From NCBI GenBank assembly GCA_009691725.1, contig SIAP01000001.1, positions 96,128 to 160,127 of the forward strand: 64,000 bases of DNA, given 5' to 3'. A program made the position numbers and the translations under genes. Below are positions 48,518-58,233 of the stretch, in pieces. Source of the DNA: Phycisphaerales bacterium (lineage in GTDB: Bacteria > Planctomycetota > Phycisphaerae > Phycisphaerales > SM1A02). The notes below the pieces were generated by a model that did no database searches, was not told the DNA's origin, and saw only the letters and a program-made list of their open reading frames with translations. How positions within the stretch are numbered: the first letter of the stretch is position 1; each line of letters opens with the position of its first letter.

Positions 48518-50155
48518 TCACCGATCTGACGAGGTCGTCGCGTCCGCTTGGAGCATGACGCTCGCGATGGTCACATCGTCTGCGTACTTCAACTGCTTCG
48601 CGTACCCCTTCAACAACTCAGAGAGCCGCGTGACATCCTCGCCGCAACTGGTGCTCCCCACGAGTGCCTGTGCAATCAACTCGGTTCCTAACATCGTGCC
48701 CTCTTCGTTGCGCTGCTCTGCGAGACCATCGCTGAAGAGCAAGACTCGATCACCACGATCAAGCGAGATCGGCGTGGGTTCGTAGAGGAAGTCCTCCAAC
48801 ACGCCGATTGGGACGCCGCCGTCCACCTCAAGTTTCTTCGCCTTCCCCTGATGGTCGACCACTAGGTAGTAGCCATGCCCTGCGTCGAAGAGTTGGACCT
48901 TGCGCGCGACAGCGTCGACCTCCACCATCGCGAAGGTGGCGAACTGTCCGGCGGTGGCTCGAGAGACGACAAAATTTGAAAGATCGTAGAGCGCCTTCTC
49001 TGCGCCGATCCCGGCGGAGAGTTGGGCTTCGAGGTGTGCAGTGATTGCTGCCATCAAGAGCCCTGGACCAAGCCCTTTCCCGCTGACATCGCCGAGGAAC
49101 ACCGTCACTCCCGTCTGAGTCTTTGACTGATGCACTCCGAAAATATCGCCTGCGACAACCTGTCCAGGGATCGAACACATCGACCACATCACCTCGCCGC
49201 GCGATCCACTCGATGCTCCCATCATGCGTTCCTGAACCTGGCGTGCGACCGCCAGCTCTTCGAGGAGTTCGCGCTGTCGAGATTCCAGTTCGACGCTCTG
49301 CAGTCGCATGAACGCTAATCCAGTCCATCGGCCAAGTGCTTGACTGAACGACGCGACATCATCGAAGTTCACATTCGCCTCAAAGTTGTCGAGGTACAGA
49401 AATGCGTCGACATGAGCGTCAATCGTGATTGGGATGCAGAGGGCACCAGTGACTCCAGTGCCGATGATGCTCTGCGCCGCTCCAAAGGATTCGTCTTCAC
49501 TCAACCGAACTGGTTTCCCTTGCATGGCCGCACGCACGAGCGTGCGACTGACGGGACGCTTTTGAACGCATCCCTCTGGCCAAGCACCGATGACTTCGAG
49601 TCGACCATCATTTCCCATCACACGGACGATGAGTGCACGTTCGCACTTCGTTCCCTCGACGCATGCCGTGGTCACTGCAGTGGAGACTTCCGCCTCACTC
49701 GACGCTGCGTAGATGGAGATCGAAGACTGAATGAGGAGGTCGAGCTGTCGTTGCGCAGCACTTTCGTGCAGCGGCGGAGCAACCATCACGATCGTGCCAC
49801 CTGCTCCAGAATCAGTCGTGTTGATCACCGTCGCCGCCGCAGTTGCGCCAAGATCAAAGCGCAACGCCCACGGTTGCAACCCAATTCGATCACCCCCACG
49901 TAACGGCATTGGTTGTCGGGGTTCCAACGCGACCCCATTCAAGAGCGTTCCATGGCGACTCCCAAGGTCCGTGACAGTCCATCTGCCATTCTGAAAATGG
50001 AATGATGCGTGCTGCCGAGAAATGGATGGATGATCGAGCCGAATGCTCGCACCGGCCGATCGGCCAACAATGCACACTTTCCCATCCGCCTGCAATTGCA
50101 TCGGTTGCGCAGGGCAGGCACCAAGCGGGACGATCGTGCAGGCCTCGCTGGACAT
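48518..50155 (-). CDS. FHA-GAF-SpoIIE/PP2C phosphatase
   Basis: FHA VGRSAGASIRLDHPSISRQHASFHFQNGRWTVTDLGSRHGTLLNG; GAF-like middle; VTVFLGDVSGKGLGPGLLMAAITAHLEAQ. Confidence 0.9.
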   Translation of the reverse strand: MSSEACTIVPLGACPAQPMQLQADGKVCIVGRSAGASIRLDHPSISRQHASFHFQNGRWTVTDLGSRHGTLLNGVALEPRQPMPLRGGDRIGLQPWALRFDLGATAAATVINTTDSGAGGTIVMVAPPLHESAAQRQLDLLIQSSISIYAASSEAEVSTAVTTACVEGTKCERALIVRVMGNDGRLEVIGAWPEGCVQKRPVSRTLVRAAMQGKPVRLSEDESFGAAQSIIGTGVTGALCIPITIDAHVDAFLYLDNFEANVNFDDVASFSQALGRWTGLAFMRLQSVELESRQRELLEELAVARQVQERMMGASSGSRGEVMWSMCSIPGQVVAGDIFGVHQSKTQTGVTVFLGDVSGKGLGPGLLMAAITAHLEAQLSAGIGAEKALYDLSNFVVSRATAGQFATFAMVEVDAVARKVQLFDAGHGYYLVVDHQGKAKKLEVDGGVPIGVLEDFLYEPTPISLDRGDRVLLFSDGLAEQRNEEGTMLGTELIAQALVGSTSCGEDVTRLSELLKGYAKQLKYADDVTIASVMLQADATTSSDR

Positions 50156-50160
50156 GTCCG

Positions 50161-50835
50161 CTACTGCCTCGCGTTCGTCCGACCAGTTGCTCCGGTGCGC
50201 AGCGACGAGTCTGGATCTCCGCCGTGTCGCTCGACACCCAGTTTCGCGCTCGCCACCAGTCCCTCCATGACTCCGATTGCCTTGTCGGAGTGCGACCGGA
50301 AATACATGTATGGGAAGAGCGAAACAAGTGCGACAACCAATCCGCTGGCGGTGGCGACGAGTGCCTCTGCGATTCCCGACGAAACAAGGCGTGGATCGCT
50401 CAATGTGTCCTTTCCGCCGAGCAACTCGAAACTTCGAATGATGCCCGACACGGTGCCGAGAATACCGAGCATGGGCGCAGCTGTCACGATGGTTGACTGA
50501 ATGTTGAGGAAGCGTTCGAGTCTGGGGCGCTGTCGTTCAACAGAAGCAATTGCGATCGCATCGGAGGGACCGTCACAGGCCAGGTCGTTCGCAACTGCAC
50601 CGTATGGGCTGTTGTCATCCGCCGCGAGCGCAGTCACCGTTTCCGCATCGTTCATGCGTAGCGCGTTGACCATCGCGCGGAGTCGCACGCGCGATCCGCG
50701 CGACGCCATCTTGTGCCAGAACCACACACGTTCGACCGTGAGTGTCACTGACACCAAACTCAGCGCCAACAGCGGCCACATGACTGGTCCGCCTCGTTCC
50801 ATCAGAAGTAACAAACTGTTCCAGAGGAATTGCAT
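50161..50835 (-). CDS. MotA/TolQ/ExbB-type proton channel protein
   Basis: MERGGPVMWPLLALSLVSVTLTVERVWFW, TAAPMLGILGTVSGIIRSFELLGG, IAEALVATASGLVVALVSLFPYMYF. Confidence 0.9.
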   Translation of the reverse strand: MQFLWNSLLLLMERGGPVMWPLLALSLVSVTLTVERVWFWHKMASRGSRVRLRAMVNALRMNDAETVTALAADDNSPYGAVANDLACDGPSDAIAIASVERQRPRLERFLNIQSTIVTAAPMLGILGTVSGIIRSFELLGGKDTLSDPRLVSSGIAEALVATASGLVVALVSLFPYMYFRSHSDKAIGVMEGLVASAKLGVERHGGDPDSSLRTGATGRTNARQ

Positions 50836-50889
50836 CGATGGCGATCATAGTGGGTGAACTGATGCGGTGAACGACTACACTCGGTTGGC

Positions 50890-51774
50890 ATGCGAAGCGC
50901 ACCAACCGTCGAGAACGATGTGTTCTGCCCAACACTCATGGCATCCATCGAGTCGAGGCTTGAGCGTTTCATTCACGAATCGAGTTACTCTCCCCCGCTC
51001 AAAACCGCCGTTGGATATGCCCTACTCGGTGGCGGAAAACGATTGCGCCCGCTTCTGGCACTGCGATGTTGTGAAGCGGTTGGTGCGTCAACAATTGATG
51101 CTCTTGAAGCGGGATCTGCGGTCGAAATGGTGCACGCGTTTAGCCTGGTGCACGACGATTTGCCTGCGCTTGACAATGACTTGATGAGACGGGGGAAGCC
51201 GACGCTCCACATCGCCATGGGTGAGGCGATGGCGATTCTCGCTGGCGACGCACTCCTTGCCCTGGCGCTCCACGCAGCATGCTCAACAAGCCGTGACACG
51301 GCTCGCATCGCCCACGAAGTGACCAATGCAACTTCCGCGATGATCACCGGACAGGTCTATGACACGCTCGGTGGTTTTCCAGAGGGAGTTCCTGCGCATG
51401 AACGGTTACACATCATCCATAACCACAAGACGGGTGCACTCATCCGATGTGCGTGTCGGGTCGGCGCACTCTGTGGCGGAGCGCGCAGCGAAGATTTTGC
51501 AACGATTGATCACTGGGGGGATCTGATCGGTCTCATGTTTCAAGCCGTCGATGATCTTCTCGATGTCACCCAGTCTGCCGATCATGTCGGTAAGGCAGTC
51601 GGCAAGGATGTCGATGCCGGGAAGTTGACCTATCCGTCGGTCTACGGAATCGAAGAGACGCGACAGCAGATCATGCGATTACGAAGTGATGCGCTCGCAA
51701 CTCTCGAGACCCTCGGATCGCGCGGCGAGCACCTCATTTCCATCACCGAATTTCTCGCCGCCAGAACGAAGTGA
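50890..51774 (+). CDS. ispA: Polyprenyl (farnesyl/geranylgeranyl) diphosphate synthase
   Basis: GGGKRLRPLLALRCCEAVG, HAFSLVHDDLPALDNDLMRRGKPTLH, LMFQAVDDLLDVTQSADHVGKAVGKDVDAGKLTYPSVYG. Confidence 0.93.
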   Translation: MRSAPTVENDVFCPTLMASIESRLERFIHESSYSPPLKTAVGYALLGGGKRLRPLLALRCCEAVGASTIDALEAGSAVEMVHAFSLVHDDLPALDNDLMRRGKPTLHIAMGEAMAILAGDALLALALHAACSTSRDTARIAHEVTNATSAMITGQVYDTLGGFPEGVPAHERLHIIHNHKTGALIRCACRVGALCGGARSEDFATIDHWGDLIGLMFQAVDDLLDVTQSADHVGKAVGKDVDAGKLTYPSVYGIEETRQQIMRLRSDALATLETLGSRGEHLISITEFLAARTK

Positions 51775-51838
51775 CCGCAGACCTCGTACCAATCCTGGCT
51801 ATACTTTTTTGCGATCAAGCCCGACGAATGTTCCCCCT

Positions 51839-53794
51839 ATGAATTTACTTGGCTCCATCCATTCCCCTGCACAATTGAAGGCCCTCCCACCCGCCGACCT
51901 CGTGCAGGTGTGCGCCGAAATCCGACACGCCATCTGCGACCAAGTGTCCAAGAGTGGCGGTCATCTGGCGCCAAATCTCGGGGTCGTCGAGTTGACTGTG
52001 GCGCTTCATTATGTCTTCGACTTTGCGCACGACCGTCTGCTCTTTGATGTCGGTCATCAGTGCTACACGCACAAACTGTTGACGGGGCGTCAGCACCTCC
52101 TCCCCCGCCTCCGTCAGCGCGGCGGGATGTCTGGATTCCCAGAACCGAGAGAATCCGCCTACGACTTGTTCACCGTTGGACACGCTGGAACTGCAATTCC
52201 CACAGCAGTTGGGATGGCGCGCGGCGATTCGTTGCAGGGTGAAGGATGGTCACCTGACCAACCCAAGGGCCGTCGGACGGTGTCCCTCATTGGCGATGCA
52301 TCAATCGTGAATGGCGTGGCGATGGAGGGTCTCAACAACGCAGGGACACTCCGCCGACAGTTCCTCGTCGTGCTCAACGACAATGGAATGAGCATCGCAA
52401 AGCCACAAGGAGCCGTTGCTACTTACTTCGATCGATTGCGACTCTCACACACATATGCCGAGTTCAAGAAGCGTGCCAAAGAGGTGGCGCGGCACATGCC
52501 CGGCGGCGACCGCATCAAAGACCTCTACCACCGAATGGGTGAGTCTTCCAAGGCGTTCGTTGCAGAGAACCACTGGTTCGAGCACTTTGGGCTAGTGACG
52601 GTTGGACCAATCGATGGTCACGATCTGCCGACGCTCATTGACTTTCTGAATGAGGCAAAGCACTTTGACCGACCGATGGTCTTGCACGTCAAGACGATCA
52701 AGGGAAAGGGCTTCGAGTTCGCCGAACAGGATGCCTGCGCGTTCCACTCTCCTGCTGCGTTCAAAATCGAGACGCTTGAGAACGAGGGCTGCCGAGTCGA
52801 AGTCAAGAAGAGCGGGCGCTCCTTCACGGCAGCCTTTGGAGAAATCCTTGGTGACTTGATGAAGCGCGACCCACGCGTTGTCGCATGCACTGCAGCGATG
52901 CCAGATGGAACTGGTGTGACCAAGATCTTTGAACAGTTTCCGGATCGCATCTGGGACAGCGGGATTTGCGAGAGCAATGCTTTCGACATGATGGCTGGTC
53001 TCGCAAAGACGGGATGGAAGCCCTTCTTCGCTGTCTACTCCACATTCTTGCAACGTGCGTTTGACCAAGCCTTCCAAGAAGCTGCGTTGCAAGGGCTCCC
53101 CGTCAGACTCTGCCTCGATCGTGCAGGTCTCGTCGGCGGTGACGGCGCTGTCCATCATGGATTCTGCGACATTGCCTTGCTCTGCGTGCTGCCAAAGGCC
53201 TGCGTCATGGCGGCGATGGATGAGTCAAGTTTGCGCGAATGTGTCGAATTCATGCGCGACTACAGCGAAGGCGTTTCATCCGTTCGCTATCCGCGCGATA
53301 GTGTCAGCACGCGATTCGAGAGCACGCCGTGCCCGCCGTTCGTGTTGGGGCGTGCGCGACCGCTGGTGACCCATGCGACTCCAGACGCGGCGATCCTCGC
53401 CTTTGGAGTCTGCGCAATCGATGCGGCCGAAGCGCTCACGACCCTCGATGGCGAATACGCGGTCGACCTCTACGACGCACGATTTGCGAAGCCCATCGAC
53501 GGCGAATTGCTGCGCCGCCTGCTCGAGGCAGGCACTCCCATCATCACCATCGAGGACCACTCCATCCGCGGCGGGTTTGGTTCTGCGGTCTTGGAGACCT
53601 GCAACGCGATGGGGCTTGATACACGACTCATCACACGACTCGCTCTTCCAGATGACTGGATCTATCAGGGGGAACGCAAGGAACAGCTCGCCGAAGCAGG
53701 CATCGATGCTGGATCGATCGTGCGAACGATTCGCACAATCCTGCAGGCTCAACCAGTGGCGCACATTCCATTGGCGACAGCGCCCGCCCGCTGA
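51839..53794 (+). CDS. dxs: 1-deoxy-D-xylulose-5-phosphate synthase
   Basis: SGGHLAPNLGVVELTVALHYVFD, DVGHQCYTHKLLTGR, LNDNGMSIAKPQGAVATYFDRLR, CLDRAGLVGGDGAVHHG. Confidence 0.97.
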   Translation: MNLLGSIHSPAQLKALPPADLVQVCAEIRHAICDQVSKSGGHLAPNLGVVELTVALHYVFDFAHDRLLFDVGHQCYTHKLLTGRQHLLPRLRQRGGMSGFPEPRESAYDLFTVGHAGTAIPTAVGMARGDSLQGEGWSPDQPKGRRTVSLIGDASIVNGVAMEGLNNAGTLRRQFLVVLNDNGMSIAKPQGAVATYFDRLRLSHTYAEFKKRAKEVARHMPGGDRIKDLYHRMGESSKAFVAENHWFEHFGLVTVGPIDGHDLPTLIDFLNEAKHFDRPMVLHVKTIKGKGFEFAEQDACAFHSPAAFKIETLENEGCRVEVKKSGRSFTAAFGEILGDLMKRDPRVVACTAAMPDGTGVTKIFEQFPDRIWDSGICESNAFDMMAGLAKTGWKPFFAVYSTFLQRAFDQAFQEAALQGLPVRLCLDRAGLVGGDGAVHHGFCDIALLCVLPKACVMAAMDESSLRECVEFMRDYSEGVSSVRYPRDSVSTRFESTPCPPFVLGRARPLVTHATPDAAILAFGVCAIDAAEALTTLDGEYAVDLYDARFAKPIDGELLRRLLEAGTPIITIEDHSIRGGFGSAVLETCNAMGLDTRLITRLALPDDWIYQGERKEQLAEAGIDAGSIVRTIRTILQAQPVAHIPLATAPAR

Positions 53795-53868
53795 CGATCT
53801 CATCGCAGGACTGCGCTGGGCGCTGGCAGAAAAACCGGCAGGTTTGTGAACTTCAAACAGCCGTGCAA

Positions 53869-53874
53869 TAGTGT
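53869..53874 (+). promoter_or_regulatory. Candidate leaderless -10 TAGTGT for yraN-like gene
   Basis: Ends 7 nt before ATG 53881. Confidence 0.45.
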
Positions 53875-53880
53875 GCGTCC

Positions 53881-54255
53881 ATGGCGAGAACTCAAGCTGC
53901 GGCGGATCTTGCGCGGCGAGGCGAAGACGCTGCATTGATATTTCTTCAACAGCACGGCTACGAATTGTGCGCACAAAACCTCCGCGTTGGCAGTGACGAA
54001 GCGGACATCGTGATGCGTGCCCCCGATGGAAGGACATTGGTCATCGTCGAGGTCAAAACGAGATCCTCCCCGACCGCATGGCCCGAAGAACGGATTGATG
54101 CTGCGAAGATGCGCAGCCTCGTTCGACTTGCGCGATCACTCGAGCGCAAGAGCCTCCGCAAGGGCGCACTGCGGATCGATGTGATCGCAGTGAATCTCCC
54201 TCCGGGCTCTGCACCAATCATCCGATGGTTCGAAAACGCAGTCCTTGGCAACTAG
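53881..54255 (+). CDS. YraN/UPF0102 family protein
   Basis: GEDAALIFLQQHGYELCAQNLRVGSDEADIVMRAPDGRTLVIVEVKTRSS. Confidence 0.9.
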   Translation: MARTQAAADLARRGEDAALIFLQQHGYELCAQNLRVGSDEADIVMRAPDGRTLVIVEVKTRSSPTAWPEERIDAAKMRSLVRLARSLERKSLRKGALRIDVIAVNLPPGSAPIIRWFENAVLGN

Positions 54256-54264
54256 TCGCTGTGA

Positions 54265-54309
54265 CTGCGTTCCGGCCGGCTGCGTTCTGTCCGGCTTCGT
54301 TCTGGCAGT
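54265..54309. repeat. 15-bp degenerate tandem repeat (3 copies)
   Basis: ctgcgttccggccgg ctgcgttctgtccgg cttcgttctggcagt. Confidence 0.7.
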
Positions 54310-54341
54310 ACGCGTGCTGCCCAAAGCCGGTCACAAGTCGG

Positions 54342-55634
54342 TCAAGCGTCTGGCAGATAGCGATCCCACGCGATGGTGGTCAACCGCCGAGTCATCTGGT
54401 CGATGTCATTCGTGACCCAGCGGTCGCGCAGCGAACTGAGATAGCGAAACTGTTCGTATCGAGCGCGCTGATCCTCCAAACCTCGACGAATCTGCCGCTG
54501 CAACATGGACTCAAAGATGGATCGCCGCAACTGCGCCTCAATGTCCATCACGCAGTACCAAGAGACTGTCGATGTCTTCCGCATAGGTGCAGTCGCCTTG
54601 CCGTTCTCGACTGCGCTCAGCGCATCACGAATGTCTTGTGCCAATTCCAACCCAGCGATCCCGTTCGGGGGCAGTTGATAAGTTTGCCATCGTCCGTTCT
54701 CCGGTACATGGAGTGCGTCTGCGACCTGTGCAAATGTTTCATTGCGGAGCAGCCGTTCCTCGACATCCTTGATCTGAAGTTCATCCGCCGTCGAGAGTCG
54801 AATTCGACCGATCGTAATTTTCGGTTCCGGATTGAATGTGCTGTCGAGCATTGAGTACTGACGCTCGACATCTCGCCAACTCACGATCGTTCTCGGCTTG
54901 ACCCGCCGGCGAAGCAGGTCTTGCGCAAGCGCCTCATCTCGCTTCTCCTTGAGGTACTGCTCCATATTCATGCCAAACTGATCTTGGAGTGTCTGGGTCG
55001 CGGATGCACGATTTCCGCCATATCCGGCCACAGTTTGTTCTTGAATTCCCTGGAGCCATGCAAAGATTCCCTCTTGCATTTCGGGGGTGAGCATTCCCTC
55101 GGCTTCCGCGATGATGAGTTCGTTGTCGATGTATTGTCGAAAGCGTTCCGCGATGAGATCTTCAATCATCCGCTGCGCTCGTTGCCGTGGGTTCTCCGCG
55201 ACAATTCGGAGAATTCGATCTTCGATGGACTGCATGAAGAGGCTTGCGTACACCGGTCGACCGTTGATCTGCCCCACCAAACTGTCGATCGTCCAATTCT
55301 CCCCCGGCTTGATGCGTATCTCTTCAACAGGAGCGAGCGTCGCAATCGTGGTTGACGAACCATCCGCCGCTCGTTCAACGAGCCGCTCTTGGGTTGTCAC
55401 TCGCTCGCCATCACCCACCCGTTCCGTGACGATGTCGGTCTCCACAGTCGGCGGCGCAACGACCGATCCGGGAACCTGCACGATGTCGAGCGAGGCATTG
55501 TCGCTGGTCAATTGGCTGAAATCTCGTGGCGCGACCTCGTGCGCAGTCTCTGGGCGGTCGATCCAACTCTGGCAACTCGCCAATGAGATTGAAAGCGCGA
55601 CAAGGATCGTGCAGCCAATGCGCCAACAGTTCAT
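54342..55634 (-). CDS. Lipoprotein, possible SurA/peptidyl-prolyl isomerase-like
   Basis: Lipobox ISLASC; VGQINGRPVYASLFMQSIEDRILRI; helical chaperone-like region. Confidence 0.6.
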   Translation of the reverse strand: MNCWRIGCTILVALSISLASCQSWIDRPETAHEVAPRDFSQLTSDNASLDIVQVPGSVVAPPTVETDIVTERVGDGERVTTQERLVERAADGSSTTIATLAPVEEIRIKPGENWTIDSLVGQINGRPVYASLFMQSIEDRILRIVAENPRQRAQRMIEDLIAERFRQYIDNELIIAEAEGMLTPEMQEGIFAWLQGIQEQTVAGYGGNRASATQTLQDQFGMNMEQYLKEKRDEALAQDLLRRRVKPRTIVSWRDVERQYSMLDSTFNPEPKITIGRIRLSTADELQIKDVEERLLRNETFAQVADALHVPENGRWQTYQLPPNGIAGLELAQDIRDALSAVENGKATAPMRKTSTVSWYCVMDIEAQLRRSIFESMLQRQIRRGLEDQRARYEQFRYLSSLRDRWVTNDIDQMTRRLTTIAWDRYLPDA

Positions 55635-55640
55635 GCGTCG

Positions 55641-55646
55641 AGTCTA
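55641..55646 (-). promoter_or_regulatory. Candidate leaderless -10 TAGACT for SurA-like lipoprotein
   Basis: Ends 7 nt before ATG 55634. Confidence 0.5.
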
Positions 55647-55691
55647 CCCAGCGGGCTCCTATACTTGGATCAAAGGACCACGGCGGACATC

Positions 55692-56183
55692 ATGAACCAA
55701 ACCCCAAACGAATCGAACATTCATGTGGATAGTGACTGGAAGGCGCAAGCCGAGGCCGAGCGCGAGAAGTTGCGAAAGATTGATGCGGATCGTGCGAGTG
55801 CAACCCCCGAGAACTCCCACGAGAAATTGCCCCCAGCAGATTTCCGCAGCATCGTCGGACTCCTTGCAACGCAGGCACTCAGCGGGCTTGGTGCGTACGG
55901 GGATCCGGCAACGGGACGTGTCGTGGTGGATCTCCCTGGTGCGCAGTTCGCCATTGACCTGCTTGGAGTGCTCGTCGAGAAGACCAAGGGGAATCTCTCA
56001 GACGAAGAGAACAAAGAACTGACGGCTATTCTCGCCGAACTTCGTTCACGATTCGTGCAGCTCACCCAAATGGTTGCAGCACAGACCGCACGCGGCGGTC
56101 CCGCAAGCATTGCTGCGCCGACGGCGACGAACACAGCCGGTAAAGATGCTCCCCAGAAGTCAAAGATCATCTTTCCCGGATGA
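55692..56183 (+). CDS. DUF1844-like protein
   Basis: DFRSIVGLLATQALSGLGAYGDPATGRVVVDLPGAQFAIDLLGVLVEKTKGNLSDEENKELTAILAELRSRFVQL. Confidence 0.75.
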   Translation: MNQTPNESNIHVDSDWKAQAEAEREKLRKIDADRASATPENSHEKLPPADFRSIVGLLATQALSGLGAYGDPATGRVVVDLPGAQFAIDLLGVLVEKTKGNLSDEENKELTAILAELRSRFVQLTQMVAAQTARGGPASIAAPTATNTAGKDAPQKSKIIFPG

Positions 56184-56216
56184 TGTGAGCGTGCGTGCCG
56201 CGTGTGCACCGATCAG

Positions 56217-56852
56217 TCAGACGCGTTTCACAGGTCGCGCAATGGCGAGATACTGAAGTTTTCCGCCAAAGATCTGCTGCCAGAACGGGGGATAGAGTTT
56301 CATCGGATGGATCTCGCGAAGTATGTCGAGTCCGCATTTCTCCATGCACTCGCGCCACTGGGCGAGTGTGTGGTAACGGTACAGACAGGGGATTCCGTAG
56401 GGACGATTCGCGGCCCAATCCATGAGCGCGATGCGCCACTGCGCCGCAACACCGCAGCGGACATGGTCCTTCACGACGACCACAGATCGTGCCACACGCC
56501 CGCATTCAGCGAGTAATCCCAGTTCGTCGGATTCGTGGTGCAGCACGTCTGCGATCAATACCACATCGAACGAATCGTCCGCGAATGGGAATGCTCCCCC
56601 GTTGTATGCAACCACCCTGATCGGCTCATCGCCACGCACCGCGCGCTCGAGCCCGACAGCCGTGGAATTGCGCCCACAGATGGGATGTGCGATCACGGCA
56701 GCAGCAAGTGTTCCGCCCCCGCATCCAACATCAAGCAAGCGACCGCCCGTCGGCAGGAACTGCGCCACGATCTCGGCGAGAACGCGCTGGCGCGATGCGT
56801 AGATGGGTGCGTGCATCGCCCGCATGAGTCGTCCGATCAGTCCGCCGCTCAT
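56217..56852 (-). CDS. Class I SAM-dependent methyltransferase
   Basis: GGRLLDVGCGGGTLAAAV, FPFADDSFDVVLIADVLHHESDELGLLAECGRVARS. Confidence 0.88.
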   Translation of the reverse strand: MSGGLIGRLMRAMHAPIYASRQRVLAEIVAQFLPTGGRLLDVGCGGGTLAAAVIAHPICGRNSTAVGLERAVRGDEPIRVVAYNGGAFPFADDSFDVVLIADVLHHESDELGLLAECGRVARSVVVVKDHVRCGVAAQWRIALMDWAANRPYGIPCLYRYHTLAQWRECMEKCGLDILREIHPMKLYPPFWQQIFGGKLQYLAIARPVKRV

Positions 56853-58225
56853 ACGGCAGACTCCAGGAATGTGGGTCGATACACCATCCAAAGACTCAAG
56901 CCGAATTGGATGATCACGAGCAAGACGCACGCACGTGCCAGTCGCTTTCGTTGCCAGGACGCCGAGGGATCCAGTGCGATCATGACGAACAATGGCAGCA
57001 ACGCAAGCAGCGGCAGATCCACATAGCGTTCCCAGCACTGCGTGTTCACAGAAAGCGCACTCACCATGCACACGAGTGATGCCACGAGCATCCATCCGCA
57101 TCGGGCGTTGCCGCGTTCAGTTGCGCCGCGCAGGAGGGCTGCGACAACTGCGCCACCGAGTGGCGCGAGTGCCAGCAGGACGAGGCTTCGCCCCGCAATC
57201 GATGGAGTTGCCTGAACAACGCTCCACAATGGACCTCCCCATCGGCCAGCCGCTTGGTCGTAACTGGTGTGGGGAACAATTGCCAACATCAAACCAATTC
57301 CGGCTGCGATGGTGATCGATCGAATAGACAATGCGCTTGGCGCGGCCTTGAAATCATGCAGCGCAGCAGCGAATGGGAGGCCCCAGAGAGCAACCAGACT
57401 GAGGGCGAATGCTGGAGTGGCGAGATTCAATCCCGCATTATGCAGCGATCGATAGGCGGGAGGCATGAGCCCTCCCCACATTGTGACCAAGAGACCGAGC
57501 GTTGCCACAGGAAGTGCCAGACCGATCACCCATCCAACGAAAGGTGCGCTTCTCGCACGCTTCAAAGGCCAGCGATTTCGCCACAACTCCTCGGTCGAGT
57601 TGATCCACCAACCCCACAGCAACATCGGTCCAACAATCCAGATCGAAGACTGGCGAACGAGGACTGCGAGCGATGCAAAGAGGCCGCGCTGCACAGATCT
57701 GCGCGCAGAGTGGTTGGGGGTGGCGTGCCAGTGCAACAGCGATCCAATCACCACAACGACGAACAAGAGTGATGCCACATCGGTGGTCAGCCACATGCTT
57801 CCAGACAAAAAGTATGGAGAGCACAGCAGCGGCGCGGTGCAGGCGAGCGCAGTCCATGCATCGAGTGCGCGGCAAAGAATCTTCCAAAGCACCACAACCA
57901 GCGCGAAGCCACACAGACTTGACATCACTCTCAGCAGTGTGACATGCCCCATGCCAACGGCATCGAAGAGCGCAAGCGCCATGTGGTAGCCCGGGCTTGT
58001 TGCAGAGGGATAGTCGCACAGGAACACACCAATGGAGGGCGCACCATCGGCACCAGTGATCGATTGCACCGCCTCCCGAATGACCACGAGATGGTGACGG
58101 TTCTGGTCATCGGACTCGCTGGTGTGATCACCGCCAAACAAAATGACGGGCCAGACCAACACCACGAATAGCAGGAGGAGAATGATCAGCGGGCGTATGG
58201 GTCCTCGTGCGTTTGGTGAGGACAT
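56849..58225 (-). CDS. Polytopic membrane glycosyltransferase (GT39/ArnT-like)
   Basis: Many TM helices; between the methyltransferase and the UbiA-type prenyltransferase. Confidence 0.55.
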   Translation of the reverse strand: MSSPNARGPIRPLIILLLLFVVLVWPVILFGGDHTSESDDQNRHHLVVIREAVQSITGADGAPSIGVFLCDYPSATSPGYHMALALFDAVGMGHVTLLRVMSSLCGFALVVVLWKILCRALDAWTALACTAPLLCSPYFLSGSMWLTTDVASLLFVVVVIGSLLHWHATPNHSARRSVQRGLFASLAVLVRQSSIWIVGPMLLWGWWINSTEELWRNRWPLKRARSAPFVGWVIGLALPVATLGLLVTMWGGLMPPAYRSLHNAGLNLATPAFALSLVALWGLPFAAALHDFKAAPSALSIRSITIAAGIGLMLAIVPHTSYDQAAGRWGGPLWSVVQATPSIAGRSLVLLALAPLGGAVVAALLRGATERGNARCGWMLVASLVCMVSALSVNTQCWERYVDLPLLALLPLFVMIALDPSASWQRKRLARACVLLVIIQFGLSLWMVYRPTFLESAV

Positions 58226-58233
58226 GTCGAGTG

